A stretch of 64,000 nucleotides of DNA from Butyrivibrio sp. M55 (GTDB lineage Bacteria; Bacillota; Clostridia; Lachnospirales; Lachnospiraceae): positions 248,001 through 312,000 of the forward strand of contig NZ_FPCD01000004.1 of the NCBI RefSeq assembly GCF_900116865.1, given 5' to 3'. A model generated the notes under the pieces. That model worked only from the letters and a program-made list of their open reading frames with translations, did no database searches and was not told where the DNA came from. A program made the position numbers and the translations under genes. Each line of letters starts with the position of its first letter. Within the stretch, counting starts at the first letter, position 1. Shown here in pieces: positions 8,035 through 17,026 of the stretch.

Positions 8035-9663
8035 ATGATACGCACTGCTGATAATGAAAGTTCGATAAAATATGGTGAATTATTCATAGTAATATTCTTT
8101 TCACTTATGTTTGGAATGCGAATGTGGGGGATATATGAAGGAAAGCCTATGTATGGCCCATTGCTTGTTGTTGGATTTGTGCTTTGGGGAATCGGCGTAG
8201 CTTTTACTGATCATAATGTCTATGAATATCTTTTGATTGCGTTTGCCATTGGATTTTCTCTGCTGGTTTATTGCATGAGCGGTGAAAAAGGAATATTGCT
8301 GTATTTTGCTTTGATGATGGGGATGAAGGGAATAAATATCCGGAGATTGTTTAAGTGGGGGGCATTTACCGGCGCTTGTGGTATGGCAATAAGATCTTTT
8401 TTGGCAGCTTTCGGATTATTGGAAGATGTTGCATATATTCAGTATAGAAGAGGTTTTGGAGAAGTTTTTAGAAGATCGCTTGGAGGTTCTCATCCCAACG
8501 TATTGAGTTCGTCTTATACTATTCTTTCAATAATGGTAATGTATCTGGTTGGTAGAGATGACAAGCGCAGAGTATGGAAAAGCTCTGCATGGATTTTGTT
8601 TTTTGCATTATATCCGTTTATATATTCTGGAAGTCAGACGGGGATACTAGTAATAGTTGGCTTTATTTGTCTTAACTTGTTTTATTTATACAGAAATAAG
8701 ATAGGTTTACCTGAAAAAATTGTCTTGGTTATATTATTTCCAATCTTATGGTTTTTGAGCATAATCGGGCCCATGATAGCTACAGATGAAACAGTAGCAT
8801 TGGTAAGAAAATATGATGACACGCTGGGATCAAGGTGGGAAATTGCAAGGTATTATTTGTACAATAATGGATTTACTTTATTTGGACAACGTCTCAGTAA
8901 TCCCGAATCAAGTCCATATGTTTCGGTAGATATGTCTCAGTTATATCTTTTATTACAGCTTGGATTAGTTGCTTTTGTTGTAGTTACAATTTTATGGTTT
9001 GTTCTTATATGCGATGAGGTAAAGAATAATAACATTGGAGAATTATTGATCACTTTTACCATGTTGATAATGGGAATCACGGATCCTTTTTTGTATAATT
9101 TAGGATTTAAGAATCTGGCTTTTGTTTTTATGGGCAGAAAGCTATGGGAAATAATTGAAAAGAAATCTTGCAGAGTTCCGGGGGCGCTTGCTTTTAGAAG
9201 GGGGGATACTTTGGCTTTACAAAAAAAGCTGAGCATTCCAACTTCAATTTTTCGAAAAAAAAGAATATTTTGTAACATACAGGGTAAGAATGCAAAGCTT
9301 GTTAGTATTGCGATAGTTCTTTTTTCTTTTGTAACTTCTGTCATGGTATATGTAGAAAGACCTGACGCAAGATACATTCTTGCAGATCATGGCCCCGGCG
9401 AGCATGCTGTGGAACAATATGAGGATCTAATTGCCGGTACGTACACCGAGCAAGAGATAGATAATATAGAAAAACAAGGAAACATAGTATTAAATTATAC
9501 TGACGAAAATGAACCGATGTATATATATTATACTTCTGAAGAATCTCCTGTTAGAGGAGGATATTATGCACCTAATGCGGCCAAAGTGGAGAAAGCGCGT
9601 TTTAGTGCCAGTATTTTCTTTTTGGGAATAGTGGTTGCATTGCTTTTTAGAAGGCTTTTATGA
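8035..9663 (+). CDS. Wzy-like polysaccharide polymerase / O-antigen ligase-like
   Basis: 542-residue membrane protein with about ten segments to residue 385, resembling O-antigen polymerases (Wzy) and ligases, which transfer lipid-linked repeat units outside the membrane. Typical features are the GGSHPNVLSSSYTI region near 150, a large external loop with GSRWEIARYYL near 265, and short spacing between segments. Unusually, a further soluble stretch of about 110 residues (420-520) sits between two more membrane segments at the C-terminus. The start follows TTGGAGATATAAA. Codon use appears more AT-rich than the flanking genes, which is common for wzy. Polymerase rather than ligase is the more likely role. 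Confidence 0.7.
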   Translation: MIRTADNESSIKYGELFIVIFFSLMFGMRMWGIYEGKPMYGPLLVVGFVLWGIGVAFTDHNVYEYLLIAFAIGFSLLVYCMSGEKGILLYFALMMGMKGINIRRLFKWGAFTGACGMAIRSFLAAFGLLEDVAYIQYRRGFGEVFRRSLGGSHPNVLSSSYTILSIMVMYLVGRDDKRRVWKSSAWILFFALYPFIYSGSQTGILVIVGFICLNLFYLYRNKIGLPEKIVLVILFPILWFLSIIGPMIATDETVALVRKYDDTLGSRWEIARYYLYNNGFTLFGQRLSNPESSPYVSVDMSQLYLLLQLGLVAFVVVTILWFVLICDEVKNNNIGELLITFTMLIMGITDPFLYNLGFKNLAFVFMGRKLWEIIEKKSCRVPGALAFRRGDTLALQKKLSIPTSIFRKKRIFCNIQGKNAKLVSIAIVLFSFVTSVMVYVERPDARYILADHGPGEHAVEQYEDLIAGTYTEQEIDNIEKQGNIVLNYTDENEPMYIYYTSEESPVRGGYYAPNAAKVEKARFSASIFFLGIVVALLFRRLL

Positions 9664-9721
9664 TAATCTACTACAGAATAGCACGGTTGAGGCGGATATA
9701 ACGCTAGGAGATCAACAAAAA

Positions 9722-11164
9722 ATGAATAATTATAAAAAACAGAGATTTCCTGTAAAAAGAATATTTATAATTGATGAGCTGGCGCTTGTTTTTACAATGG
9801 CTACTGAACTGATCATAAAATTTGGTGCTGCAATAATGGTGTGGGATAATTCCTATACGATATTGTATTTTTCAATTACAGTCACTGCATGTGTAATTCA
9901 GGTAATTGTATTTTTGCTTTACGATTGTAGAAGAAAACACATTTTTTTAATGGATCCGTTTGAAAACTTTATGATGGTAGTCAAGGGGAAGTTTATTGTA
10001 TATGCTTTTTCTTTGATGTATCTATATGCTATTCAGCGTGGTGGTGCTTCATCAAGAACTGTAATGGGCTTGTTCTTTCCTATAAGTATTCTATATTCGT
10101 ATGTTTTCAGAATGCTTTACAGGAAGAAAAATAAGGACAAGTTTCTTTCTATGGGAGATAACAAGACGTACAAGGTGCTACTTCCTGTTACGAATATTGC
10201 TGATATAATTGAAAAGTTTTATATATCAGGTTGTGATGATATGCTTCTTATAGGTGCGAACGATCATCAGGCATCGGCAAAAGAACTGTTGGAGGAAACG
10301 GAGAAACGTGGAATACGTACATATCTTACTCTTGGAGCAAATGGGTATAATGTCAGATCCGGAATTGTGACAGATATTGAGAACTACGCGGCAATACCTG
10401 CGGCTGTTCGCAGCGAACGTTTTGATGTCTTTGGCATAAAATATGCGGTTGCAAGAACGGAAGAAGCGGTATTTCATGTTCTTAAGCATTTAAAAGAGTT
10501 ATCAGGAAAATATATTTGTTTTTCTAATGTGCATACTTCTGTTATGGGAAGAGAGAATCCTGAGTATAGAGATGTACTTAATAATTCGGCTTTTATTTTT
10601 GCTGATGGAAGTCCTATAGCAAAGCTTCAGCAAAAGGAAGGGTATATAGGTGCTGAGAGAGTTGCGGGACCTGACTTTATGGAGCACATGTTTAGAAACA
10701 CAACTGATGGAAAGGTAGCACACTTTTTCTACGGATCTTCGGAAGAAACTATTGAGAAACTTCGAAAAAATCTTCTTGATAAATATCCCGGTATAAATAT
10801 TGTTGGAATGTATTCGCCTCCGTTCAGACCTCTTTCTGAAGAAGAAGATGCTGCGGATGTTGAGATGATAAATTCGTCGGGTGCCGATATAGTATGGATC
10901 GGACTTGGAGCACCCAAGCAGGAAAAATGGATGCTTGCCCATAAAGATAAGATTAATGGTGTTATGATGGGCGTTGGAGCCGGTTTTGATTTCCATGGCG
11001 GAACAATTAAAAGAGCGCCCGAATGGATCAGAAAGATAGGACTTGAGTGGTTATACAGATTATTTCAAGATCCTGAACGATTATTTAAGCGTTACTATGT
11101 CACAAATACAAAGTTTTTATGTTATCTGATATGTGATTTTATAAGGAAAAACAGAAAGATATAG
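9722..11164 (+). CDS. WecG/TagA-type glycosyltransferase fused to membrane domain
   Basis: 480 residues. The C-terminal half (about 235-480) is a GT26 (WecG/TagA/CpsF) glycosyltransferase: FDVFGIKY, the catalytic-Asp motif FADGSPIA at about 293-300, ERVAGPDFM near 312, GLGAPKQEKWM near 395 and a basic tail YRLFQDPERLFKRY. The N-terminal half has about four membrane segments (14-130) and then a Rossmann-like stretch (150-230), the arrangement seen at the N-terminus of WbaP/WcaJ phosphotransferases, but without a phosphotransferase domain. I use the ATG at 9722, which has AGGAGA nine bases upstream; the longer reading from 9635 would overlap the polymerase gene. Probably adds the second sugar to the lipid-linked primer made by the next gene. 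Confidence 0.85.
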   Translation: MNNYKKQRFPVKRIFIIDELALVFTMATELIIKFGAAIMVWDNSYTILYFSITVTACVIQVIVFLLYDCRRKHIFLMDPFENFMMVVKGKFIVYAFSLMYLYAIQRGGASSRTVMGLFFPISILYSYVFRMLYRKKNKDKFLSMGDNKTYKVLLPVTNIADIIEKFYISGCDDMLLIGANDHQASAKELLEETEKRGIRTYLTLGANGYNVRSGIVTDIENYAAIPAAVRSERFDVFGIKYAVARTEEAVFHVLKHLKELSGKYICFSNVHTSVMGRENPEYRDVLNNSAFIFADGSPIAKLQQKEGYIGAERVAGPDFMEHMFRNTTDGKVAHFFYGSSEETIEKLRKNLLDKYPGINIVGMYSPPFRPLSEEEDAADVEMINSSGADIVWIGLGAPKQEKWMLAHKDKINGVMMGVGAGFDFHGGTIKRAPEWIRKIGLEWLYRLFQDPERLFKRYYVTNTKFLCYLICDFIRKNRKI

Positions 11165-11173
11165 AACTGTAGA

Positions 11174-11200
11174 ATGACTATCCGTAAATCATGATATAAT
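11174..11200 (+). promoter_or_regulatory. Extended -10 promoter, probably giving a leaderless mRNA
   Basis: TGA-TATAAT at 11192-11200 is a perfect extended -10. A partial -35 (ATGACT, 11174-11179, 4 of 6) lies 15 bases upstream. The -10 ends only 8 bases before the ATG at 11209, so initiation would fall at or within a few bases of the start codon, and there is no Shine-Dalgarno sequence in the gap. The transcript would be leaderless or nearly so. Confidence 0.6.
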
Positions 11201-11208
11201 GGTTCAGT

Positions 11209-12714
11209 ATGAGTAATAAAAATAAAACATTTCAAACGTACATGCTTTGGCTGATAGATATGGCATGTATCATAATTTCATATGCATTTGCCACATGGCT
11301 TAGATACAGTGATTATATGTTACATGTATTTTGGAGCAGATTCCCAAATATAGAGGGGTACGGAGATGAGACAGAACATCGTCTTGTATGTGTTGTCTTT
11401 CTCCTGTTTTGTGTTGTCTATTCTTTTCTTGCTGACTGGAACAGGGATTTTGCAGTAAGAGGATATATCAGGGAGTTCTTTTCCATTGTAAGATTTATAA
11501 CTGTAATGTTGGTGGCATCTTCTGTTGTTATATTCTTATTTAACTGGGGAAAGAGTGTATCGAGACTTTTTGTTGTCATATTTGTATTTTTGGATATTCT
11601 TCTGACTTATTTTTCGCGAATAATATTCAAGGATGCTTTTAGGAAATATATTTCAAGCGATAATAATGCAGTTCGTGTGGTAGTCGTAGCCGAGAGAAAT
11701 CTTATGGAAGATACTATCCGCAAATTGATCGGTAATGCCGGCAATCTTGGTTATAAGATCGTAAGAGCTTATGCAGCGGATGCAAAAGAGAAAAGCACGG
11801 GCGGTATAAGTAAAGAGAGTTCAGATACGCAGAAAACATCAAGTGAGCCGTGGTACATAGACGGTATACATGTCCATGACGGAATAAACAATCTGACATC
11901 GCGTCTTATAACGGATCCTTTCGATGAAGTATTTATAAATACTCCCAATATTCCTCAAAAAGATATGAAAGATATCATTCAGGGATTTGAGGAGATGGGA
12001 ATCACGACTCACTATAATCTGGAGCTTCCCGGATTTGGCAAGGCAAATACGCAGTTTGATGATTTCTTGGATTACTCGGTTCTTACTTATTCGATGAACA
12101 GAACAAGTTATAAGCGTCTCTTTATAAAGAGAGGACTTGATATACTCGGCGGAATCGTAGGACTTATCATCACAGGCATTGTGACACTTTTCCTTGCACC
12201 TGCGATAATGATCGATTCAAAGGGACCTGTTTTTTTTTCCCAGACAAGAATAGGAAAGAACGGAAGGCGTTTCAAAATATACAAGTTCAGATCGATGTAT
12301 ATAGATGCCGAGGAGCGCAAGAAGGAACTTGAAGATAAGAACGAGATGAGCGGACTTATGTTCAAGATGAAGGACGACCCCAGAATTACCAAGGTGGGTG
12401 CCTTTATCAGAAAGACAAGCCTTGATGAGCTTCCGCAGTTCCTTAATATCTTAAAGGGTGAGATGAGTCTTGTGGGAACAAGACCGCCAACGGAAGAAGA
12501 GTTCAAGAATTATAACGAGCATTACAGAAGAAGGCTTTCCATGACTCCGGGTCTTACTGGACTTTGGCAGATAAGCGGAAGAAGTGATATCACTGACTTC
12601 GATGAAGTGGTTAAGCTTGATCTTGAGTATATTGATAATTGGAGCCTTACTGAGGATATCAGGATAATTTTGAAGACTGTTTATGTCGTGCTCTTTGGAA
12701 GAGGAGCCGAATAA
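11209..12714 (+). CDS. Polyprenyl glycosylphosphotransferase (initiating enzyme)
   Basis: 501-residue integral membrane enzyme of the WbaP/WcaJ/CpsE family (Pfam Bac_transf), which moves a sugar-1-phosphate from a nucleotide sugar to undecaprenyl phosphate and so starts the glycan. Four N-terminal membrane segments (about 12-140), a variable cytoplasmic Rossmann-like part, then a membrane re-entrant helix (KRGLDILGGIVGL near 305) and the catalytic domain: KIYKFRSMYIDAE, TSLDELPQFLNILKGEMSLVG, RPPTEEE and TPGLTGLWQISGR. All signature motifs look intact. Which sugar it uses is not clear. No ribosome binding site precedes the ATG; see the promoter at 11174-11200. Confidence 0.93.
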   Translation: MSNKNKTFQTYMLWLIDMACIIISYAFATWLRYSDYMLHVFWSRFPNIEGYGDETEHRLVCVVFLLFCVVYSFLADWNRDFAVRGYIREFFSIVRFITVMLVASSVVIFLFNWGKSVSRLFVVIFVFLDILLTYFSRIIFKDAFRKYISSDNNAVRVVVVAERNLMEDTIRKLIGNAGNLGYKIVRAYAADAKEKSTGGISKESSDTQKTSSEPWYIDGIHVHDGINNLTSRLITDPFDEVFINTPNIPQKDMKDIIQGFEEMGITTHYNLELPGFGKANTQFDDFLDYSVLTYSMNRTSYKRLFIKRGLDILGGIVGLIITGIVTLFLAPAIMIDSKGPVFFSQTRIGKNGRRFKIYKFRSMYIDAEERKKELEDKNEMSGLMFKMKDDPRITKVGAFIRKTSLDELPQFLNILKGEMSLVGTRPPTEEEFKNYNEHYRRRLSMTPGLTGLWQISGRSDITDFDEVVKLDLEYIDNWSLTEDIRIILKTVYVVLFGRGAE

Positions 12715-12724
12715 GAGGTTAAAA

Positions 12725-13816
12725 ATGTTAGCAAGTAATATAGATCTTAGCGGAAAAAGAGTTTTTGTAACGGGAGCAGCCGGTTTTATCGGATCGAATC
12801 TCGTGCTTGAACTTATAAGAAAATATAAAGATACAGGTATTTCTATTCTTGGAATAGACAATATGAACGATTACTACGATGTAGGGATCAAAGAGGACAG
12901 ACTTAAGGAAATTGATAAACTTACAGGAGGGGATTCTAAGCTTTTTACACTTGTAAGAGGCAGTATTTCCGACAGAAGTGTTATCGATAAGATTTTTAAA
13001 GAGTTTAAACCTGAAGTTGTCGTAAATCTTGCGGCTCAGGCGGGTGTCAGATATTCGATTGAAAATCCCGATGCGTATATAGATTCCAATATTATCGGAT
13101 TTTACAATATTCTTGAAGCATGCAGACATTCTTACGATGAGGATGTAGCTGACGATTCATATAAGGGCGTTCTTCATCTTGTATATGCTTCAAGTTCAAG
13201 CGTTTACGGAAGCAACAAGAAGATTCCTTACAGTGTGGAAGATCAGGTTGATAATCCGGTATCTCTTTATGCTGCGACAAAGAAATCAAATGAGCTTCTT
13301 GCGCACGCTTATTCAAAGCTGTACGGTATTCCTTCAACCGGACTTAGATTCTTTACGGTTTACGGACCTGCCGGAAGACCGGACATGGCTTATTTTGGAT
13401 TTACCAACAAGCTTGTTAAGGGCGAGACCATCAAGATCTTTAACTTTGGTAATTGTAAAAGAGATTTCACGTTTGTTGACGATATTGTTGAAGGTATCGT
13501 GAATGTTATGAAGAAGTCTCCCGATGAGAATGAAAACGGTGTGAAGTATAAAGTTTATAACATTGGAAACAACGATCCCGTCAATCTTTTGGACTTCGTC
13601 GATATTCTTCAAAAAGAACTTATATCTGCCGGAGTTCTTCCAAGTGATTATGATTTCGAGGCACACAAAGAGCTTGTACCTATGCAGCCCGGTGACGTCG
13701 AGATCACTTATGCCGATGTGACGGCTCTTGAAAATGATTTTGGATTTAAGCCTTCTACTTCGCTTACAGACGGACTAAGAAAATTCGCAAAGTGGTATAA
13801 AGAATATTACGGTTAA
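12725..13816 (+). CDS. NAD-dependent epimerase, UDP-glucuronate 4-epimerase-like
   Basis: 363-residue extended short-chain dehydrogenase/reductase. NAD-binding GAAGFIGSN lies at residues 18-26, the substrate region includes AAQAGVRYSIENPDAY, the catalytic Ser/Thr strand is YASSSSVYG, and the Tyr-x3-Lys pair sits in SLYAATKKSNE. The later FTVYGPAGRPDMAYF and KRDFTFVDDIVEGI segments are characteristic of UDP-glucuronate 4-epimerases (UDP-GlcA to UDP-GalA). Start at 12725 follows AAGAGGTTAAAA. It follows the phosphotransferase by 10 bases and probably supplies a uronic acid donor for the glycan. Confidence 0.88.
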   Translation: MLASNIDLSGKRVFVTGAAGFIGSNLVLELIRKYKDTGISILGIDNMNDYYDVGIKEDRLKEIDKLTGGDSKLFTLVRGSISDRSVIDKIFKEFKPEVVVNLAAQAGVRYSIENPDAYIDSNIIGFYNILEACRHSYDEDVADDSYKGVLHLVYASSSSVYGSNKKIPYSVEDQVDNPVSLYAATKKSNELLAHAYSKLYGIPSTGLRFFTVYGPAGRPDMAYFGFTNKLVKGETIKIFNFGNCKRDFTFVDDIVEGIVNVMKKSPDENENGVKYKVYNIGNNDPVNLLDFVDILQKELISAGVLPSDYDFEAHKELVPMQPGDVEITYADVTALENDFGFKPSTSLTDGLRKFAKWYKEYYG

Positions 13817-13831
13817 GGATAAACAATACTT

Positions 13832-15400
13832 ATGTTTAGTTACAAACTTCCTTTTTTGAAAAAAGAAATAACGATAAAAGAACTAAGCGTTTTTTTTACG
13901 GCTTTGTATGTGATCGGAATAGTTCCGATGCTGATCATGGGCCTTTTTGATTATCCAAGCGCCGATGATTTTTCGATGATGCTTCAGCCGCATCAAAAGT
14001 TTGTTCAGACCGGAAATATTTTTGCTGTTATATGGGCTGCAGTGGAGAAGGCAGTAGATCTTACTCTTCATTATGAGGGATATTTCTTTTCTAGCTTTTT
14101 GACTGCATTGGGACCCAATGCGTACGGAGCGCAGTTTTATTTTCTTGTTCCGTTTATAGTCCTTGGAATGCTTACGTTTGGTATTTGTTATTTTTTCAAT
14201 GCTCTTTTCGTTAAAGTTTTTAAGGCTGATAAGTATCTTTCGAATACCGTTGCGATGATAACGCTGATCATGATGACTCAGTTTATAAGTGTGTCAGCGG
14301 TCAGAGCCGAAGCATTTTATTGGTACTGCGGTGCTGTAAATTACACTTTTACTTTCGCAATGGCATTTTTCTGGTTGGGACTTTTGATCGGATGCGTGTA
14401 CGAAGATAATGACAAAAAGAAAAAGCAGAGATTCGTATGGGCGTGCATCTGGGGATTTTGTCTGGGCGGAGCTAATTACATGACATCTCTCGAACTTGCT
14501 ATATGCTCGTTCTTACTGATAGTTATCAGAGTTTTGTCAAAGAAGAATATTGTTACTTTGTATGACGCTGATGAAAAGATGATGGGTAGATTTAAGTTGT
14601 TGATCGTTCCGGCTGTTTTTAATCTTGTCGGATTTATGTGCTCTTGCTTTGCTCCCGGCAATAAGAACAGAGAGGCTGAAATAACAGCGCATTACGGTGC
14701 GGTTAAATCGGTGCTTTTATCGCTATATTCTACTTTTGATGTTATTATAGATAAAATGATGAGATGGGAAACTATAGTGTTCCTGCTTATTCTTGTTCCG
14801 ATTTTTTGGAAAATGGGACAGAACATAAAATACAGATTCAGACATCCGTTTGTATTTACGGTTTTTGCTTACGGAATGATTTCGGCAAATCTTACGGCAC
14901 CATTGTACGGGGTCGGAAATTTTGATTCGGGAAGAATGCGTGGTCTTGCATGGATGGATTTTGTGGCTTTCGCGGTTCTTACGATTTTTTATGTGACATT
15001 GTGGGCAAAACAGTACCTTGAGGGAAATAAAGGACTTAAGATCGGTGATGCAGGTGACAGATTTTCGAATGCATCTTCATCATTGATTTTGACTTTGCTT
15101 GCTCTTTTGGCTTTTGGCTCGGCACTTTGTGTTATTCCGAGTCCGCATTATTATTCGGTAACGTCATGTATTTATGAACTTGCAAATGGTAATGCTGCGC
15201 GATATGCGGCTGAAAATAAAGAACGATTCAGAATATTAAATGATGCATCTGTGGATGCCCCGGTATTGAAAGAGTATACAGCTAAACCGGAGATATTATT
15301 TTTTGCAGATATAGATGAACCCGGTAAAGGCAATTATTGGATAAATGAAAAAATGGCAGAGTATTACAACAAGAAAGAGATAATACTTGAGAGGAAATAA
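13832..15400 (+). CDS. DUF6056-type membrane protein (GT-C-like), copy 1
   Basis: 522-residue multi-pass protein. After the first membrane segment comes an acidic motif SADDFSM (near 47), then FYWYCGAVNYT near 165 and a CFAPGN motif near 272, all typical of the DUF6056 family. The topology (large first external loop with an acidic pair, 10-12 membrane segments, short soluble C-terminus) fits the GT-C glycosyltransferase fold, which uses polyprenyl-phosphate sugars outside the membrane. A paralogue lies at 46930-48396. It starts 15 bases after the epimerase. Glycosyl transfer is an inference. Confidence 0.75.
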   Translation: MFSYKLPFLKKEITIKELSVFFTALYVIGIVPMLIMGLFDYPSADDFSMMLQPHQKFVQTGNIFAVIWAAVEKAVDLTLHYEGYFFSSFLTALGPNAYGAQFYFLVPFIVLGMLTFGICYFFNALFVKVFKADKYLSNTVAMITLIMMTQFISVSAVRAEAFYWYCGAVNYTFTFAMAFFWLGLLIGCVYEDNDKKKKQRFVWACIWGFCLGGANYMTSLELAICSFLLIVIRVLSKKNIVTLYDADEKMMGRFKLLIVPAVFNLVGFMCSCFAPGNKNREAEITAHYGAVKSVLLSLYSTFDVIIDKMMRWETIVFLLILVPIFWKMGQNIKYRFRHPFVFTVFAYGMISANLTAPLYGVGNFDSGRMRGLAWMDFVAFAVLTIFYVTLWAKQYLEGNKGLKIGDAGDRFSNASSSLILTLLALLAFGSALCVIPSPHYYSVTSCIYELANGNAARYAAENKERFRILNDASVDAPVLKEYTAKPEILFFADIDEPGKGNYWINEKMAEYYNKKEIILERK

Positions 15401-15401
15401 T

Positions 15402-15821
15402 ATGAGAAGTGACTTTGACGAGAACTATAAAGTTCTTGAATTTAAAGAGTTTGGAGACGAGAAGGGAAATCTTGTGGTTGCTGAAGGATCGGGATTTGAC
15501 ATTCCTTTTGACATCAGAAGGGTTTTCTATATATACGGATCTGAGAGGGATATCAAGAGAGGCAATCACGCCAACAGATATACAAGGTTTGTGCTTATAA
15601 ATGTAAGCGGAAGCAGTAAGGTTCTTATCGATGACGGCAAGAAGAGAGAAGTTGTGGCTCTCGATAAGCCCAGAATGGGACTTTATCTCGGACCTATGGT
15701 GTGGAAGGAAATGTATGATTTTTCACCCGATTCGGTTCTTCTTTGCCTTGCAAGCGAACATTACATCGAGAGCGAGTACATTCGTGACTACGATGAATTT
15801 ATAAAAGAAATTAATGGGTAA
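15402..15821 (+). CDS. FdtA/QdtA-like sugar 3,4-ketoisomerase (cupin)
   Basis: 139-residue cupin of the FdtA/WxcM C-terminal family. Characterised members isomerise dTDP-4-keto-6-deoxyglucose to the 3-keto sugar, the step before 3-amination. The core motif RGNHANR is at residues 53-59 and RRVFYIYG just before it. Characterised enzymes usually read RGxHAHK, so the second histidine is Asn58 here while His56 is kept. ATG at 15402 follows GAGAGGAAAT; a TTG 15 bases upstream would overlap the preceding gene. A DegT aminotransferase lies one gene downstream, and rmlA/rmlB at 55-57 kb make the precursor. Confidence 0.85.
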   Translation: MRSDFDENYKVLEFKEFGDEKGNLVVAEGSGFDIPFDIRRVFYIYGSERDIKRGNHANRYTRFVLINVSGSSKVLIDDGKKREVVALDKPRMGLYLGPMVWKEMYDFSPDSVLLCLASEHYIESEYIRDYDEFIKEING

Positions 15822-15829
15822 AAGATATT

Positions 15830-16774
15830 ATGAGTAAACTTTCTATTGTTATTCCTGTTTATTACAACTCGGATACACTGGAGCTTTTATATGACGACCT
15901 CAAGGAAAAAGTTCTCGGTAAGCTTGAAGAATATGAGATAGTTTTTGTTGACGACGGATCGGGCGACAATTCCTGGGAAATCATAAACAAGATTGCCGCT
16001 ATGGATAAAAACGTTGTAGCTACCAAGCTTTCAAGAAACTTTGGTGAGCACGCGGCGCTTCTTGCGGGACTTTCCGTATGTACAGGTGACTGCGCCGTTA
16101 CCAAGCAGGCCGATCTTCAGGAAGATTCAACACTTATCCTTGAGATGTACGAGAGCTGGAAACGCGGCAATAAGGTGGTTCTGGCTATCAGAGGCTCAAG
16201 AGATGAGAATGCCGTTAAGAAGTTTTTTGCCGGCTGCTATTACTGGCTTGTAAGAAAGACTATAAATAAAGACATGCCTCAGGGCGGATGCGACTGCTAT
16301 CTTGTAGACAGACAGGTAATCAAGGTACTTGAGATGATGGATGAAAAGAATTCATCTCTTACACTTCAGGTTATGTGGGTAGGTTTTAAGACAGAAAAAA
16401 TCTACTTCCACAGAAAAGACAGAGAAGTCGGAAAATCCCGCTGGACTCTCGGAAAGAAAATCAAGCTCGTTGTGGATTCAATGATGAGCTTCTCCTATTT
16501 CCCAATCAGATGCATGGCGACGATAGGATCGGTTTTTGCATTATTATCGCTTGTGGGTATTATATTAACAATAAAAGAGAAACTTACAACAGGAACTCCA
16601 ATCCTTGGATATGCATCTCTTATGAGCGTTGTTCTTTTCGGATTCGGACTCATTTTTATCATGCTTTCAATGCTCGGCGAATATATATGGCGTGCACTTG
16701 AGGAATCACGTAAGCGTCCTCCTTTCATTATCGATGAAGTAAAACGTTCACAAGATGATAAGGATGTTAAATAA
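15830..16774 (+). CDS. GtrB/DPM1-like glycosyltransferase (GT2)
   Basis: 314 residues. A GT2 catalytic domain (IVIPVYYN near 6, FVDDGSGDNSW near 42, LSRNFGEHAALLAG near 67) is followed by two C-terminal membrane segments (about 228-250 and 262-285), the layout of enzymes that load glucose or another sugar on polyprenyl phosphate. The usual DADLQDPPE metal motif reads KQADLQEDS, retaining the central DLQ. Genes for this type usually work with a small flippase and a GT-C enzyme, many of which are nearby. The start has AAAAGATATT only as a weak ribosome binding site, 9 bases after the cupin gene. Confidence 0.88.
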   Translation: MSKLSIVIPVYYNSDTLELLYDDLKEKVLGKLEEYEIVFVDDGSGDNSWEIINKIAAMDKNVVATKLSRNFGEHAALLAGLSVCTGDCAVTKQADLQEDSTLILEMYESWKRGNKVVLAIRGSRDENAVKKFFAGCYYWLVRKTINKDMPQGGCDCYLVDRQVIKVLEMMDEKNSSLTLQVMWVGFKTEKIYFHRKDREVGKSRWTLGKKIKLVVDSMMSFSYFPIRCMATIGSVFALLSLVGIILTIKEKLTTGTPILGYASLMSVVLFGFGLIFIMLSMLGEYIWRALEESRKRPPFIIDEVKRSQDDKDVK

Positions 16775-16811
16775 CTTATAGCTTGAATAATTAAGTATAA
16801 GTGAAATGAGA

Positions 16812-17007
16812 GTTACTAAGTGAATATGTTGAAACCATATCTATGTAAATATTTGCACGAGTTGATGATTTCCAAGATGAAATATCAGAAAAAAGTCGAA
16901 TGTTTTGAATGACCATGAAATGAGACTTTTTTTCTGATATGAATCTATGGAAATCACAACGAGGAAACATTTACATAGATATGGTTTCAACATTGGAACT
17001 CAGTAAC
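16812..17007. repeat. Long imperfect hairpin 1 (about 196 bp)
   Basis: Two arms of about 85 bases face each other. The longest exact match is 24 bases (16827-16850 with the complement of 16969-16992). Other paired blocks are GTTACT/AGTAAC at the base and, near the apex, 16882-16897 (ATATCAG, a run of A, GTC) with 16924-16940. Mismatches are scattered along both arms. There is no U-tract on the 3' side, so it is not a standard terminator. It occupies nearly all of the 252-base gap between the GT2 gene and the aminotransferase gene, ending two bases before that gene's GAAAGG. A small hairpin (16775-16801) lies just before it. Confidence 0.9.
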
Positions 17008-17026
17008 AGAAAGGCGCCACCAACGT

